Assembly: GCA_024742765.1 (NCBI GenBank)
Contig: JANSXT010000009.1
Location: 1 to 64,000, forward strand
Reading direction: 5' to 3'
From: Phyllobacteriaceae bacterium
Lineage (GTDB): Bacteria; Pseudomonadota; Alphaproteobacteria; Rhizobiales; Rhizobiaceae
Length of the DNA stretch: 64,000 nt
The notes under the pieces are model-generated. The model made no database searches and was not told where the DNA came from. It was given only the letters and a program-made list of their open reading frames with translations. The translations under genes were made by a program, and so were the position numbers. Of this stretch, positions 52,512 to 61,227 are shown piece after piece. Position 1 is the first letter of the stretch. Every line of letters begins with the position of its first letter.

Positions 52512-53569
52512 CGATGCCGGTCGATCGCCACGCGGCCCACAAGGCGGCCGCCGCACCGCTCAGGGCGGCGATGTATGATTTCACCGAGGAGGGTGTGAAG
52601 ACCGCGCTCCATGCGCTTTTTGCGCCCGATGCGCCGGCGCGGATCGCCCATCCGCTTGGCGAGATGGAAGGCCCCGAGGCGCTTTATCGGACAGCCTATG
52701 CGCCGCTTTTCGCCGCCTGGCCCGATCTCGAGCGGCGCGACTATATCGTCATGGCCGGTGCCACCGATCAGGGCACCGACTGGGTCGGCTGTGGCGGCTA
52801 TTACACCGGCACGTTCGTTGCGCCGTGGCTCGACATTCCGCCCACCGGTCATCAGGTCGCGATGCGTTTTCACGAGTTCTTCCGCTTCGAGGATGGCCGC
52901 GTCACCGAGATGCAGGCGCTGTGGGACATTCCCGAGGTCATGATTCAGGCCGGCGCATGGCCGATGGCGCCGACGCTCGGCCGCGAATGGCAGGTGCCGG
53001 CGCCGGCGACGATGGATGGTCTGGTCGGCGGTCCCCGCGACGAAGCGCGCAGCGCGGTGTCCTGCCAGCATGTGGTGGACATGCTCGAGGCGCTCAAGCG
53101 CCATCCGTCCGAAGGCGGGCCGGATGTGATGGAGATGGAGCGTTTCTGGCATCCCAAGATGAACTGGTACGGCCCGTCGGGCATCGGCACCGGGCGCGGT
53201 ATTGCCGGCTTCCGCAACTGGCACCAGATCCCGTTCCTGAACGCAATGCCCGATCGCGGCCGGTATGTCGACGAGATCACCTATCACTTCTTCGGTGACG
53301 GCGACTATGTGGCGGTGACCGGCTGGCCGAACATGATCCAGACCGTCACCGACGGTGGCTGGATGGGGATCGCGCCATCGGGCAAGCGCATCACCATGCG
53401 AAGCCTCGATTTCTGGCGCATCGAGAACGGGCTGATCCGCGAGAACTGGGTGCTGGTCGACCTTCTGGACGCCTACCGGCAATTGGGCGTCGATGTGTTT
53501 GCCCGCCTGCGCGAATTCAACAAGGCGCGCTCGATGGCACCGATTCCGTTTCCGGTCGGAGAGCCGTGA
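52508..53569 (+). CDS. Double NTF2/SnoaL-like protein (paralogue 3)
   Basis: A 353-residue protein with two NTF2-like domains. The second has MNWYGPSGIGTGRGIAGFRN, TGWPNMIQTV, GIAPSGKRITMRSLDFWRI and LIRENWVLVDLLDAYRQLGV, closely matching the protein at 46241. The first domain carries its own DIPPTGHQVAMRFHEFFRF. It overlaps both neighbours (ATGA and TGATG). Paralogue 1, across the operators, is the nearest relative, pointing to duplication within the locus. Confidence 0.82.
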   Translation: MTMPVDRHAAHKAAAAPLRAAMYDFTEEGVKTALHALFAPDAPARIAHPLGEMEGPEALYRTAYAPLFAAWPDLERRDYIVMAGATDQGTDWVGCGGYYTGTFVAPWLDIPPTGHQVAMRFHEFFRFEDGRVTEMQALWDIPEVMIQAGAWPMAPTLGREWQVPAPATMDGLVGGPRDEARSAVSCQHVVDMLEALKRHPSEGGPDVMEMERFWHPKMNWYGPSGIGTGRGIAGFRNWHQIPFLNAMPDRGRYVDEITYHFFGDGDYVAVTGWPNMIQTVTDGGWMGIAPSGKRITMRSLDFWRIENGLIRENWVLVDLLDAYRQLGVDVFARLREFNKARSMAPIPFPVGEP

Positions 53570-54591
53570 TGGCACATGAGCGTGTCACATCGATCGATGT
53601 CGCGCGGCTCGCCGGGGTCAGCCGTTCGGCGGTCAGCCGGGTCTTCACGCCCGGGGCGAGCGTGTCGGCACGCACCGCCGAAAAGGTGCGTGAGGCGGCC
53701 GAAAAGCTCGGCTATCGGCCCAACGTGCTCGCCCGCTCGCTGATCACCGGCCGCAGCCGTATGATCGGGCTGGTCGTTGCTTATCTGGAGAATTACTTCT
53801 ATCCAGAGGCGCTCGAAAAGCTCTCCAACGCATTGCAGGCCGAGGGTTACCACGTCCTCATCTTCATGGCCTCGCAGACCGCCGGCAATATCGACACCGT
53901 GCTCGATGAAATCCTCGATTATCAGGTCGACGGCATCATCATGGCATCGGTTGCGCTGTCGTCGGAACTGACGGCGCGCTGCCAGGCGGCGGGCGTTCCG
54001 GTGATGCTGTTCAACCGGGCGCAGGACGATGCGGGCATTTCGGCGGTGACATCGGACAACCACGCCGGCGGGCGAGCCGTGGCGCGGTTCCTGCTCGATG
54101 GCGGGCACAGACGGTTCGGTCATATTGCGGGCTGGGAGGGCGCCTCCACCCAGCGCGACCGCGAGCAGGGGTTTGCCGACGGGCTGCGCGATGCGGGGAT
54201 CAACGGCTATGACCGGGAGGTCGGCGATTTCCAGATCGACGAAGCGCGGGCGGCGGCGCGGCGCATGTTCGACCGGCCCGACCGTCCGGACGCGGTCTTT
54301 GCGGCCAACGACCATATGGCCTTCGCCGTCATGGATGTGCTGCGCTACGAACTGGGCCTTTCGGTGCCGGACGACGTGTCGGTCGTCGGGTTCGACGACG
54401 TGCCGCCCGCCGCATGGCCGGCCTATGACCTGACGACCGTGCGCCAGCGCGCCAACCTGATGGTCGAGCGCACGGTTTCGACGCTTTTAAAGATGATCGA
54501 GCAGCCGACCGCGGATGCCGAGCAGCATGTGCTGCCCGCGCCGATGGTCGTGCGCGGCTCGGCACGCATACCTGAGGGCTGGGACGAATGA
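53569..54591 (+). CDS. LacI-family transcriptional regulator
   Basis: A 340-residue regulator. The helix-turn-helix is at about residues 8-28 (SIDVARLAGVSRSAVSRVF), the hinge helix PNVLARSLITGRS, and the C-terminal periplasmic-binding-like domain includes MIGLVVAYLENYFYPEALEK and VVGFDDVPPAAWP. ATG 53569 shares its first base with the stop of the preceding gene. Two LacI-type dyads lie at the start of the operon (47277, 47332), so autoregulation together with the divergent NTF2-like gene is very likely. Confidence 0.92.
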   Translation: MAHERVTSIDVARLAGVSRSAVSRVFTPGASVSARTAEKVREAAEKLGYRPNVLARSLITGRSRMIGLVVAYLENYFYPEALEKLSNALQAEGYHVLIFMASQTAGNIDTVLDEILDYQVDGIIMASVALSSELTARCQAAGVPVMLFNRAQDDAGISAVTSDNHAGGRAVARFLLDGGHRRFGHIAGWEGASTQRDREQGFADGLRDAGINGYDREVGDFQIDEARAAARRMFDRPDRPDAVFAANDHMAFAVMDVLRYELGLSVPDDVSVVGFDDVPPAAWPAYDLTTVRQRANLMVERTVSTLLKMIEQPTADAEQHVLPAPMVVRGSARIPEGWDE

Positions 54592-55556
54592 AGGGCTTTG
54601 ATGATCGGTTCGCCGATTTTCCCGACTACATATTGGGCATCACCAAGGATATCTGGGAAGATCGCGGCATCCACACGCTGCACCGCTATTATGCCGACGA
54701 CATTGTGGTGCGGTCGCCCGGTTCGGTGGTGGTGGGCAATCAGGGCGTCATCGCCGCGACGATGGCGACGCTGGCCGAATTTCCCGACCGCCAACTGCTC
54801 GGCGAGGACGTGATCTGGTGCGGCACGCCGGAAAAAGGGATGCTGTCGTCCCACCGGATTGTGTCGACGGCCACACATGAGGGTGATGGCGTCTATGGCG
54901 CGGCCAGTGGCACGAAGCTGACCTATCGTATTCTGGCCGACTGCCATGCGATCGACAACCAGATCAACGATGAATGGCTGATCCGCGACCAGGGAGCGAT
55001 CGTCCGGCAAATGGGTTGGGACCCGGCCGACTATGCCCGCAGCCAGATCGACCGCGAGGGCGGGCCGGAGGCCTGCGTCAAGCCGCTGACGCCGGCCAAC
55101 GACCGTCCCGGACCCTATGAGGGCAAGGGCAATGACGACGCGTTCGGCGCGCGTTACGCCGACATGCTGACGCGCATCATGAACGCCGAAATGGCGGTGA
55201 TCGGCACCGAATATGACCGGGGATGCCATCTTGAGTTTCCGGGCGGCGTAACCGTCCATGGGCGCGATGCCGCCGACCGGTTCTGGATGGGGCTGCGCGC
55301 ATCCTTCCCGTCGGCCACATTCACCATCGACCATGTGATGGGCAATCAGGATGCGTCGATGAGCCCGCGCGCGGCGGTGCGCTGGTCGCTGACCGGCAAG
55401 CATGAGGGCTGGGGCGCGTTCGGCCGGCCGACCGGCGCCGACGTCTATGTGCTGGGGATCGGCCATGCCGAATACGGTCCGCGCGGCCTCAGGCGCGAAT
55501 ATGTGCTCTATGACGAAACGGCGATCTGGAAGCAGATCGCCTTGCAGACCGGATAG
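54588..55556 (+). CDS. Double NTF2/SnoaL-like protein (paralogue 4, divergent)
   Basis: A 322-residue protein, again of two NTF2-like halves (about 15-150 and 185-322) but more distant from the other three. First half: HRYYADDIVVRSPGSVVVGN; second half: GGVTVHGRDAADRFWMGLRA and FTIDHVMGNQDA. Its ends are unlike the ENWVM pattern of the others. It overlaps the LacI gene by four bases and is 13 bases before the MetE-like gene. Function unknown. Confidence 0.78.
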   Translation: MKGFDDRFADFPDYILGITKDIWEDRGIHTLHRYYADDIVVRSPGSVVVGNQGVIAATMATLAEFPDRQLLGEDVIWCGTPEKGMLSSHRIVSTATHEGDGVYGAASGTKLTYRILADCHAIDNQINDEWLIRDQGAIVRQMGWDPADYARSQIDREGGPEACVKPLTPANDRPGPYEGKGNDDAFGARYADMLTRIMNAEMAVIGTEYDRGCHLEFPGGVTVHGRDAADRFWMGLRASFPSATFTIDHVMGNQDASMSPRAAVRWSLTGKHEGWGAFGRPTGADVYVLGIGHAEYGPRGLRREYVLYDETAIWKQIALQTG

Positions 55557-55569
55557 GGCGGGACCGCTC

Positions 55570-56703
55570 ATGACCCAGATCGCAACCACCCATGTCGGCT
55601 CGCTGCCGCGCACGCAAAAGGTCGTCGACTACATCTTCGCGCGGGAGAACCAAAGCGTCTACGACCGGGCGGCATTCGACGCGGCGATGGTCGAGGCTGT
55701 CGATGAGACCGTGCGCCGGCAGGTCGAAGCCGGCATCGACATCGTTTCGGACGGCGAGACGTCGAAAATCTCCTATGCGACCTATGTCAAGGATCGCTAC
55801 ACGGGCTTTTCGGGGGACAGCCCGCGCAACGCGCCGGCCGACCTCAAACTGTTTCCGTCATTTCTTCAGCGCCTCGCCGATGATGGCGGCACACCGCAAT
55901 ATGCGCGGCCCATGTGCACGGGCGAAGTGCGTTCGAAGGGGCAGGGCGAACTGCAAAAGGACATCGCCAACCTCAAGGCCGGTATCGCGGCCCATGGCGC
56001 ATCGGGCGGTTTCATGAACGCCGCATCGCCGGGCGTGATCTCGCTGTTTCTGCAGAACGAGCACTACCCGACGCGCGATGCCTATCTGGCGGCGCTCGCC
56101 GATGCAATGCGCGAGGAGTATGAGACGATTGTCGCCGCCGGTCTCGACCTGCAGCTTGACTGTCCCGATCTCGCCCTGTCGCGCCACATGCTGTTCACGG
56201 ACCTGTCGGACGCCGAGTTCGTCAAGATCGCCGAGAGCCATGTCGAGGCGCTCAACCATGCGCTTGAAAACGTGCCGCAGGACCGCGTTCGCGTGCACAT
56301 TTGCTGGGGCAATTATGAAGGCCCGCACGTATGCGACATCGACATGGCGCAGGTCTTTCCGGTGCTGATGAAGGCCAAGGCGCGCTATCTTCTGTTCGAG
56401 ACGTCCAATCCGCGCCATGCCCATGAATGGACCGTGTTCCGCGACCGCAAGGCCGAGATCCCCGATGACCGGGTCCTCGTCCCCGGCGTCGTTGACACGA
56501 CGACCAACTTCGTCGAGCACCGCGAACTGGTGGCCCAGCGCATCGAGCGCTTTGCCGACATTGTCGGCCCCGACCGCGTGATCGCCGGCTCGGACTGCGG
56601 CTTCGGCACCTTTGCCGGCTTCGGCGCCGTCGACCCCGAGATCGCCTATGCCAAGCTGGCGACCCTGTCCAAAGGCGCCGAACTGGCATCGGCGCGCCTC
56701 TGA
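55570..56703 (+). CDS. MetE catalytic-domain-only methyltransferase (cobalamin-independent type)
   Basis: A 377-residue protein equal to only the C-terminal half of MetE. The zinc ligands are present: H243 and C245 (RVHICWGNYE), E277 (LLFETSNPRH) and C343 (AGSDCGFGTF). The start TTHVGSLPRT is the substrate-side motif of this family. Such core-MetE proteins use varied methyl donors or act on thiols other than homocysteine. It lies in the NTF2-like operon, 13 bases after paralogue 4 and 4 before a hydrolase. A methyl-transfer or thiol-cleavage step in the same pathway is the natural inference. Confidence 0.87.
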   Translation: MTQIATTHVGSLPRTQKVVDYIFARENQSVYDRAAFDAAMVEAVDETVRRQVEAGIDIVSDGETSKISYATYVKDRYTGFSGDSPRNAPADLKLFPSFLQRLADDGGTPQYARPMCTGEVRSKGQGELQKDIANLKAGIAAHGASGGFMNAASPGVISLFLQNEHYPTRDAYLAALADAMREEYETIVAAGLDLQLDCPDLALSRHMLFTDLSDAEFVKIAESHVEALNHALENVPQDRVRVHICWGNYEGPHVCDIDMAQVFPVLMKAKARYLLFETSNPRHAHEWTVFRDRKAEIPDDRVLVPGVVDTTTNFVEHRELVAQRIERFADIVGPDRVIAGSDCGFGTFAGFGAVDPEIAYAKLATLSKGAELASARL

Positions 56704-56707
56704 CGTC

Positions 56708-57421
56708 ATGAGCCGCGAAACGCTGTGCCTCCTGCCGGGCATGATGTGCGACGGGCGCCTGTTTGCGCCGCAGGTCGAGGCGTTGGGTGCCGACCATGAC
56801 ATCGTCATCGGCGACATCACCGGCGCGGACACAATGTCGGCGCTTGCCGAACTCCTGCTTGAAAGCCTGCCGGACCGGTTCAATCTGGCCGGGCTTTCCA
56901 TGGGCGGCATCGTCGCCCAGGAAATGGTCCGCAAGGCGCCGGATCGGGTCATGCGGCTCGCGCTGATCGATACCAGTTATAGGCCCGACAGCGACCGCCG
57001 CAGGGCCATCCGCGACGACCAGATCGCGTGCGTCCGCTCGGACGGGCTGGAGGCGGTCTTCATCGCCGAGATGAAGCCGCATTACCTGGCCCCATCGAAC
57101 GCCGAGGACATCAAGCTCAACGCCCTGTTCCTCGATATGGCGATGGCGCTGGGTCCGGACGTTTTCGAACGCCAGTCGCTGGCCCTGCGTGACCGGCCGG
57201 ACCAGACCGAGACCTTGCGCGGCTATGCGGCTCCGTCACTGGTCCTGTGCGGCGCCGAGGATCGCATGTGCCCGCCCGCGATCCACGAGCAGATGGCCGC
57301 ATTGCTGCCCGATGCCGATCTCGTCATCGTCGAGGGCGCCGGCCACATCACGACGCTCGAAGCACCCGCTGCCGTCAATACGGCACTCGGCGCGTGGCTG
57401 ACGCGCGCCGCGCAAGCCTGA
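56708..57421 (+). CDS. Alpha/beta hydrolase
   Basis: A 237-residue hydrolase, last gene of the operon. The triad is nucleophile LAGLSMGG, acid GAEDRMCPP, histidine EGAGHITTLE. The oxyanion side is CLLPGMMCDGRLF. It is related to the MhpC/PcaD superfamily but shorter. ATG 56708 lies four bases after the MetE-like stop. It could open an ester, lactone or thioester formed in this pathway. Confidence 0.82.
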   Translation: MSRETLCLLPGMMCDGRLFAPQVEALGADHDIVIGDITGADTMSALAELLLESLPDRFNLAGLSMGGIVAQEMVRKAPDRVMRLALIDTSYRPDSDRRRAIRDDQIACVRSDGLEAVFIAEMKPHYLAPSNAEDIKLNALFLDMAMALGPDVFERQSLALRDRPDQTETLRGYAAPSLVLCGAEDRMCPPAIHEQMAALLPDADLVIVEGAGHITTLEAPAAVNTALGAWLTRAAQA

Positions 57422-57506
57422 CAAGCGCGATCACGGTCCCTTTGCACAGGCTGGACAGGCCGGGGCGACACATGCCTGTCGCCGAGATCGGTGAGTCGCG
57501 ATCAAG

Positions 57507-57530
57507 TGTCCGCATTCGGACAATTTTCTT
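57507..57530 (+). terminator. Rho-independent terminator after the hydrolase gene
   Basis: A TGTCCG / CGGACA stem with a CATT loop is followed by ATTTTCTT. It lies 86 bases after the hydrolase stop. A hairpin without a T-run (GGCGACA / TGTCGCC) is at 57464-57483. Confidence 0.65.
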
Positions 57531-57843
57531 AAGACGATAATCGATCTGTCGGAATTCATACAAAATAATTTCATGTAATAATTCTGACAGCGATATAGAT
57601 GCGTTGCAATTCTTACGAAACGCCGCTCGCTGAATGTAATTTATATTTCATCTTGGTGCAATTTTGCCACGCCACCATTCCGATGGATTTCGGCAAAGCA
57701 TCACGGTTAACGAACTGTTAGAGTTTAAAGTCAAGTTGTGGTTGACGTTCGGTGAACGGGTCTTTGTCGGCCCGCGATCGCCGGACGTGTTGCCGGGTTC
57801 TTTTCCGGCGATGTCAGACATTCCTAGCAGGGGGCTTGCTACC
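57531..57843. other. AT-rich intergenic region before the autotransporter gene
   Basis: About 310 bases without a supported gene, notably AT-rich between 57531 and 57730. It holds an inverted repeat, CTGTCGGAATT at 57546-57556 and AATTCTGACAG at 57580-57590 (ten of eleven), which may be an operator. A TATATTT stretch near 57644 could be part of a promoter. An in-frame TTG at 57664 would extend the autotransporter by 60 residues, but that stretch is not signal-peptide-like. Confidence 0.6.
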
Positions 57844-60800
57844 ATGAAGATGACCGTTGAACGCCACGTGTTGCGCCGCATTTTGCTGGGCACCGCGTCG
57901 GGCGTTGCCATTGCTTTGACGATGACCGCGATGACGACCGATGAGGCACTGGCGCAGGAATGTACGGTCAATGGTGCACCCGATGCGGGTGGAACGGTGA
58001 CGGGGACGGCCGGGGACGATACGATTGCGTGTACAAATGCGCCGACCAGCAAGTACAGCGACATTGTCGGCAACAATGGCAACGACACGATCACGATCAC
58101 CGACTCGTTCATCGACAACATCGCCGACGCCGATGTGCGCGCGGGCAGCGGCAACGACATCATCACCGTCACCGGCTCGACGATTGCCAGCGATGTCGAC
58201 GGCGATCAGGACGACGACCAGATCACGGTCACCAATTCGTCGGTCGGCGATGACATTCGTGGCGAGGAAGGCAATGACACGATCACCGTCAACGGCACGA
58301 CCACTGTCGGAAGGGACATCAGCTCGGGCACCGGCGACGACATATTGAACCTCAATGGCGGGTCGGTGACGCGAGACGTCACGACGTTTTCCGGCAACGA
58401 TACGGTCAACATCAACGGCATTGCCATTGCCGGCGACGTCGATACCGGCACCGATGACGACACGGTGACGATGAACAGCGGTTCGGTTGGCGGCGACATC
58501 GACACAGGCGGCGGCGACGACACGGTCAATTTGGGCGGCGGCACGCTGACGGGCATCGTCGATCTGAACGTGGCCACCCCGACGGGCCAGGACACGGTCA
58601 ACTTCACCGGCGGCACGACCACCATCAGCGGCATCGTGCAGACCACCAACCGCGGCGTGGTCAATTTCGCCACCGGTTCGACCGTCAACCTGACCGGCGC
58701 GCATCTGACCGGCGCCCAGCGCGACGTTGTCTCGCTTGGCGAAGACGCCGACCAGATGGACCTGATCGGCGTGACGCTGAACGCCAATGACGGTTCGGGC
58801 GGTTTCTGGAACCTCGATTTCGGCACCAGCGACGACACGATGACCATCGATGGCGGGTCGGTCGTCAATGCCAATATCGACATGGGTACCGGCGCTGATT
58901 CGCTGACCATTGGCAACGCTACCATCAACGGCCAGATTTCCGGCAGCGGCACGACGGGCGATGTCTTCAACATCAATCCGGGCGCCACGCTGAACGCCGG
59001 TATCGGCTCGGGCGATCTGTTCCTGGGCGACTTCGGCGACGACTTCAACATCAATGGCGGCACGATCAACCCGAACACTCTCGATGCCTATACCGGCGTC
59101 CCGGCACGGCCGGACCGCTACTCGCTGTTTGCCGCCGGCGGCACCGACGAGGTCGGCCTGTTCGGCGGTACGATCAACGGCATCGTCAATCTGGGCGGCG
59201 GCGCCGACATTCTGGTGATCGACGCAGGCGGCGACGAGTTCACCAGCCGTCCGGACATGCCGGGCACGTCGGCCGCTCCGGGCCTGACGCCGGGCTCGGC
59301 GTTCGACGCGCTCGACATCTCCAACGCCCGGTTCGACGGCGATGCGGGTGCCGACGATGTGTTCGTTTTCGACCTGCCCGGCACGTCGAGCAACGATCTG
59401 GTCTTCAAGGATTTCGACGACGCTTATTTCTACGGACAGACTTTCTCGTTCGACAACACGCCCGACGGATCGGGACGCCAGCAGAACTCGATCCAGGACG
59501 TCTATCTTTATTCGGACGCGACGGGCACGCCGACCACGCTGCAACAGTTCGACGGCGCGCTGGAGATCTTCTCGACGCCGACATCCAGCGTCTTCGGCGA
59601 CATTATCATCGGCGCCAACAATGGCATCGACATGGTCGATGGCGTGGCGGACGACTCGATCACGGTCCGCAACCTCGATCTGGCGGCGAACAGCTTCGTG
59701 CGCTCGGATGTCAACATCTCCACGAGGGTGGCCGATACTGTGCGCGTCCAGTCCAACGTCAACCAACCCAATTCGGGCACGGTGACGATCGATACGCGCA
59801 TCATCCAGTCGGGCGCGGTCGATGCGACCGGTTCGGTGGCGATCATCGATGATCTGACCCGCGTGGACCCCGACACGCCGACCTCGGCTGCCGGCATTAC
59901 GCCTTCGACAGTCTTCGTCTTCGCAAACGATCCCAGCGGTGTCGCGCGGACCTTCTTCCTGGTCGATGAGGGCGGCAGCTCCAACGGCGTCTTCCTGCAG
60001 TGGGTGACACCGGTCAACAACACGACCATGGCGGCTCCGGCCGCCGCGGCCAGCGCCGGCGCGGCTGCGACCGGCGGCGCGGTGGGCGGCGTTGCCGGCA
60101 CCGTGGTCGGCGCTGTCGTCGGCGGCATCGTCAGCGGCGCGGGACCCGCACCGGGCTCGACACCACGTTTGTCCGGCGATCCATTGATCATCGAGGCTCC
60201 GGACGATCCGGACCGTCCTGACATCATCGATCCCGAACGGCCGCGCGATGTCGTCGACACGCTGGATGATGACGGCCTGCGCGCACGGCGGTCCTTCGCC
60301 GGCACCTGCCATGACAATATCTCGACCTGGGTCGATTTGTCCGCCGCCCGCATGGAGCGCGGCGCCACGGCCAGCGGCTCGGCCTTCGATGCCGACAGCT
60401 ACGGCATCACGGTCGGTGCCGATGTCGACCTTGGCGGCTACGCACTTGATCGCTGCGACATGTGGCGGGTCGGCCTGTTTGGCAATCTCGGCCGCACCGA
60501 CGTGAGCGTGGCCGGTGGCTCGATGAGCGAGATCGGCAGTTGGCTGGCCGGTGTCTACACGTCGGCACGCTATGAGCAGTTCTACGGCACAGCCATGGCG
60601 TTCTACGGCATGAACGACACGACCACCGTCAACACGACGTTGTTCAATGCCACCACCAATGAAGACAGCGCCACGGTCGGCGGTGCCGGCGCCGTCGGTG
60701 CCCTGTTCCAGGTCGCATCGAACCTTTATGTCGATCCGCGGATTTCCGGCCATTATCTGGAGATCAACGGCGATCCCTACAGCGACCAGTTCGGCCTGCA

Positions 60801-61110
60801 ATATGAGACCCACACGACCGCTGCGCGGGTCGAGGGCTCCATCGGCCTGATCTACAATGCGCTGAACCAGGCGGGCTTGCCGCTGAGCCTGGAATGGCGC
60901 GGCGGCATCGCCTGGGACCGCACGCAGAGCAAGACCGCCTCGCTGGGTGCCGTTTCCACCGCCACGCATGAAGAGGTGCTGTTCAACACCTCGGTCAAGG
61001 TGACCACCAACGTCACCGAAACGTTCCGGGTCTATGGCCGGATCGGTGGCGAGTTCGGTGCCGACACGACATCGTTCAACGGCAATGTCGGCTTCCGCGT
61101 GCGCTTCTGA
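57844..61110 (+). CDS. Autotransporter (type Va) with RTX-like repeat passenger
   Basis: A 1088-residue surface protein. The signal peptide has a long charged start (MKMTVERHVLRRIL) and ends EALA before QECTVNG (about residue 37). Residues 50-233 hold about nine GNDT-type repeats. A beta-rich passenger follows, then a Gly/Ala-rich stretch (GGAVGGVAGTVVGAVVGGIV), an acidic Pro-rich linker (DDPDRPDIIDPERPRD) and a 12-strand-type beta-barrel from about residue 815 to the terminal phenylalanine (GNVGFRVRF). ATG 57844 has GGGGG upstream. It is flanked by terminators and so is a single-gene unit. Role could be adhesion; no enzyme motif is seen. Confidence 0.88.
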   Translation: MKMTVERHVLRRILLGTASGVAIALTMTAMTTDEALAQECTVNGAPDAGGTVTGTAGDDTIACTNAPTSKYSDIVGNNGNDTITITDSFIDNIADADVRAGSGNDIITVTGSTIASDVDGDQDDDQITVTNSSVGDDIRGEEGNDTITVNGTTTVGRDISSGTGDDILNLNGGSVTRDVTTFSGNDTVNINGIAIAGDVDTGTDDDTVTMNSGSVGGDIDTGGGDDTVNLGGGTLTGIVDLNVATPTGQDTVNFTGGTTTISGIVQTTNRGVVNFATGSTVNLTGAHLTGAQRDVVSLGEDADQMDLIGVTLNANDGSGGFWNLDFGTSDDTMTIDGGSVVNANIDMGTGADSLTIGNATINGQISGSGTTGDVFNINPGATLNAGIGSGDLFLGDFGDDFNINGGTINPNTLDAYTGVPARPDRYSLFAAGGTDEVGLFGGTINGIVNLGGGADILVIDAGGDEFTSRPDMPGTSAAPGLTPGSAFDALDISNARFDGDAGADDVFVFDLPGTSSNDLVFKDFDDAYFYGQTFSFDNTPDGSGRQQNSIQDVYLYSDATGTPTTLQQFDGALEIFSTPTSSVFGDIIIGANNGIDMVDGVADDSITVRNLDLAANSFVRSDVNISTRVADTVRVQSNVNQPNSGTVTIDTRIIQSGAVDATGSVAIIDDLTRVDPDTPTSAAGITPSTVFVFANDPSGVARTFFLVDEGGSSNGVFLQWVTPVNNTTMAAPAAAASAGAAATGGAVGGVAGTVVGAVVGGIVSGAGPAPGSTPRLSGDPLIIEAPDDPDRPDIIDPERPRDVVDTLDDDGLRARRSFAGTCHDNISTWVDLSAARMERGATASGSAFDADSYGITVGADVDLGGYALDRCDMWRVGLFGNLGRTDVSVAGGSMSEIGSWLAGVYTSARYEQFYGTAMAFYGMNDTTTVNTTLFNATTNEDSATVGGAGAVGALFQVASNLYVDPRISGHYLEINGDPYSDQFGLQYETHTTAARVEGSIGLIYNALNQAGLPLSLEWRGGIAWDRTQSKTASLGAVSTATHEEVLFNTSVKVTTNVTETFRVYGRIGGEFGADTTSFNGNVGFRVRF
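57991..58542 (+). repeat. Tandem GNDT-type coding repeats in the autotransporter
   Basis: About nine protein repeats of 20-25 residues, each with a core such as NGNDTITI, GSGNDIITV, EEGNDTITV, GTGDDILNL, FSGNDTVNI, GTDDDTVTM and GGGDDTVNL. The core resembles the calcium-binding RTX nonapeptide (GGxGxDxUx) but the spacing is more than twice as long, which fits one turn of a beta-helix per repeat. Confidence 0.82.
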
Positions 61111-61142
61111 ACGCGCGTTGCAGACCGCCGAACACCGAGATC

Positions 61143-61176
61143 GGGAGCCGTCCTTCGGGGCGGCTCTTTCGCGTTT
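61143..61176 (+). terminator. Rho-independent terminator after the autotransporter
   Basis: A GAGCCGTCC / GGGCGGCTC stem with a TTCG tetraloop is followed by TTTCGCGTTTT. It starts 33 bases after the stop and separates this gene from the convergent aminotransferase. Confidence 0.78.
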
Positions 61177-61227
61177 TGCGCGTCCGCTGTCGCGGCCAAT
61201 GCGGGGCCGGGTGGATCGAGCCGGTCG

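Noticed and set aside
57440-57449. TTTGCACA near the end of the NTF2 operon as a third LacI site
   Set aside because: Only one half-site matches; the other half of the dyad is absent.
57664-57843. 60-residue N-terminal extension of the autotransporter from a TTG
   Set aside because: The extension is polar, lacks a ribosome site and would bury the signal peptide; the ATG at 57844 gives a normal export signal.
57814-60969. 1051-codon open frame on the minus strand
   Set aside because: It is antisense to the autotransporter, has no ribosome site or recognisable domain, and its composition is what the mirrored repeat codons would give.
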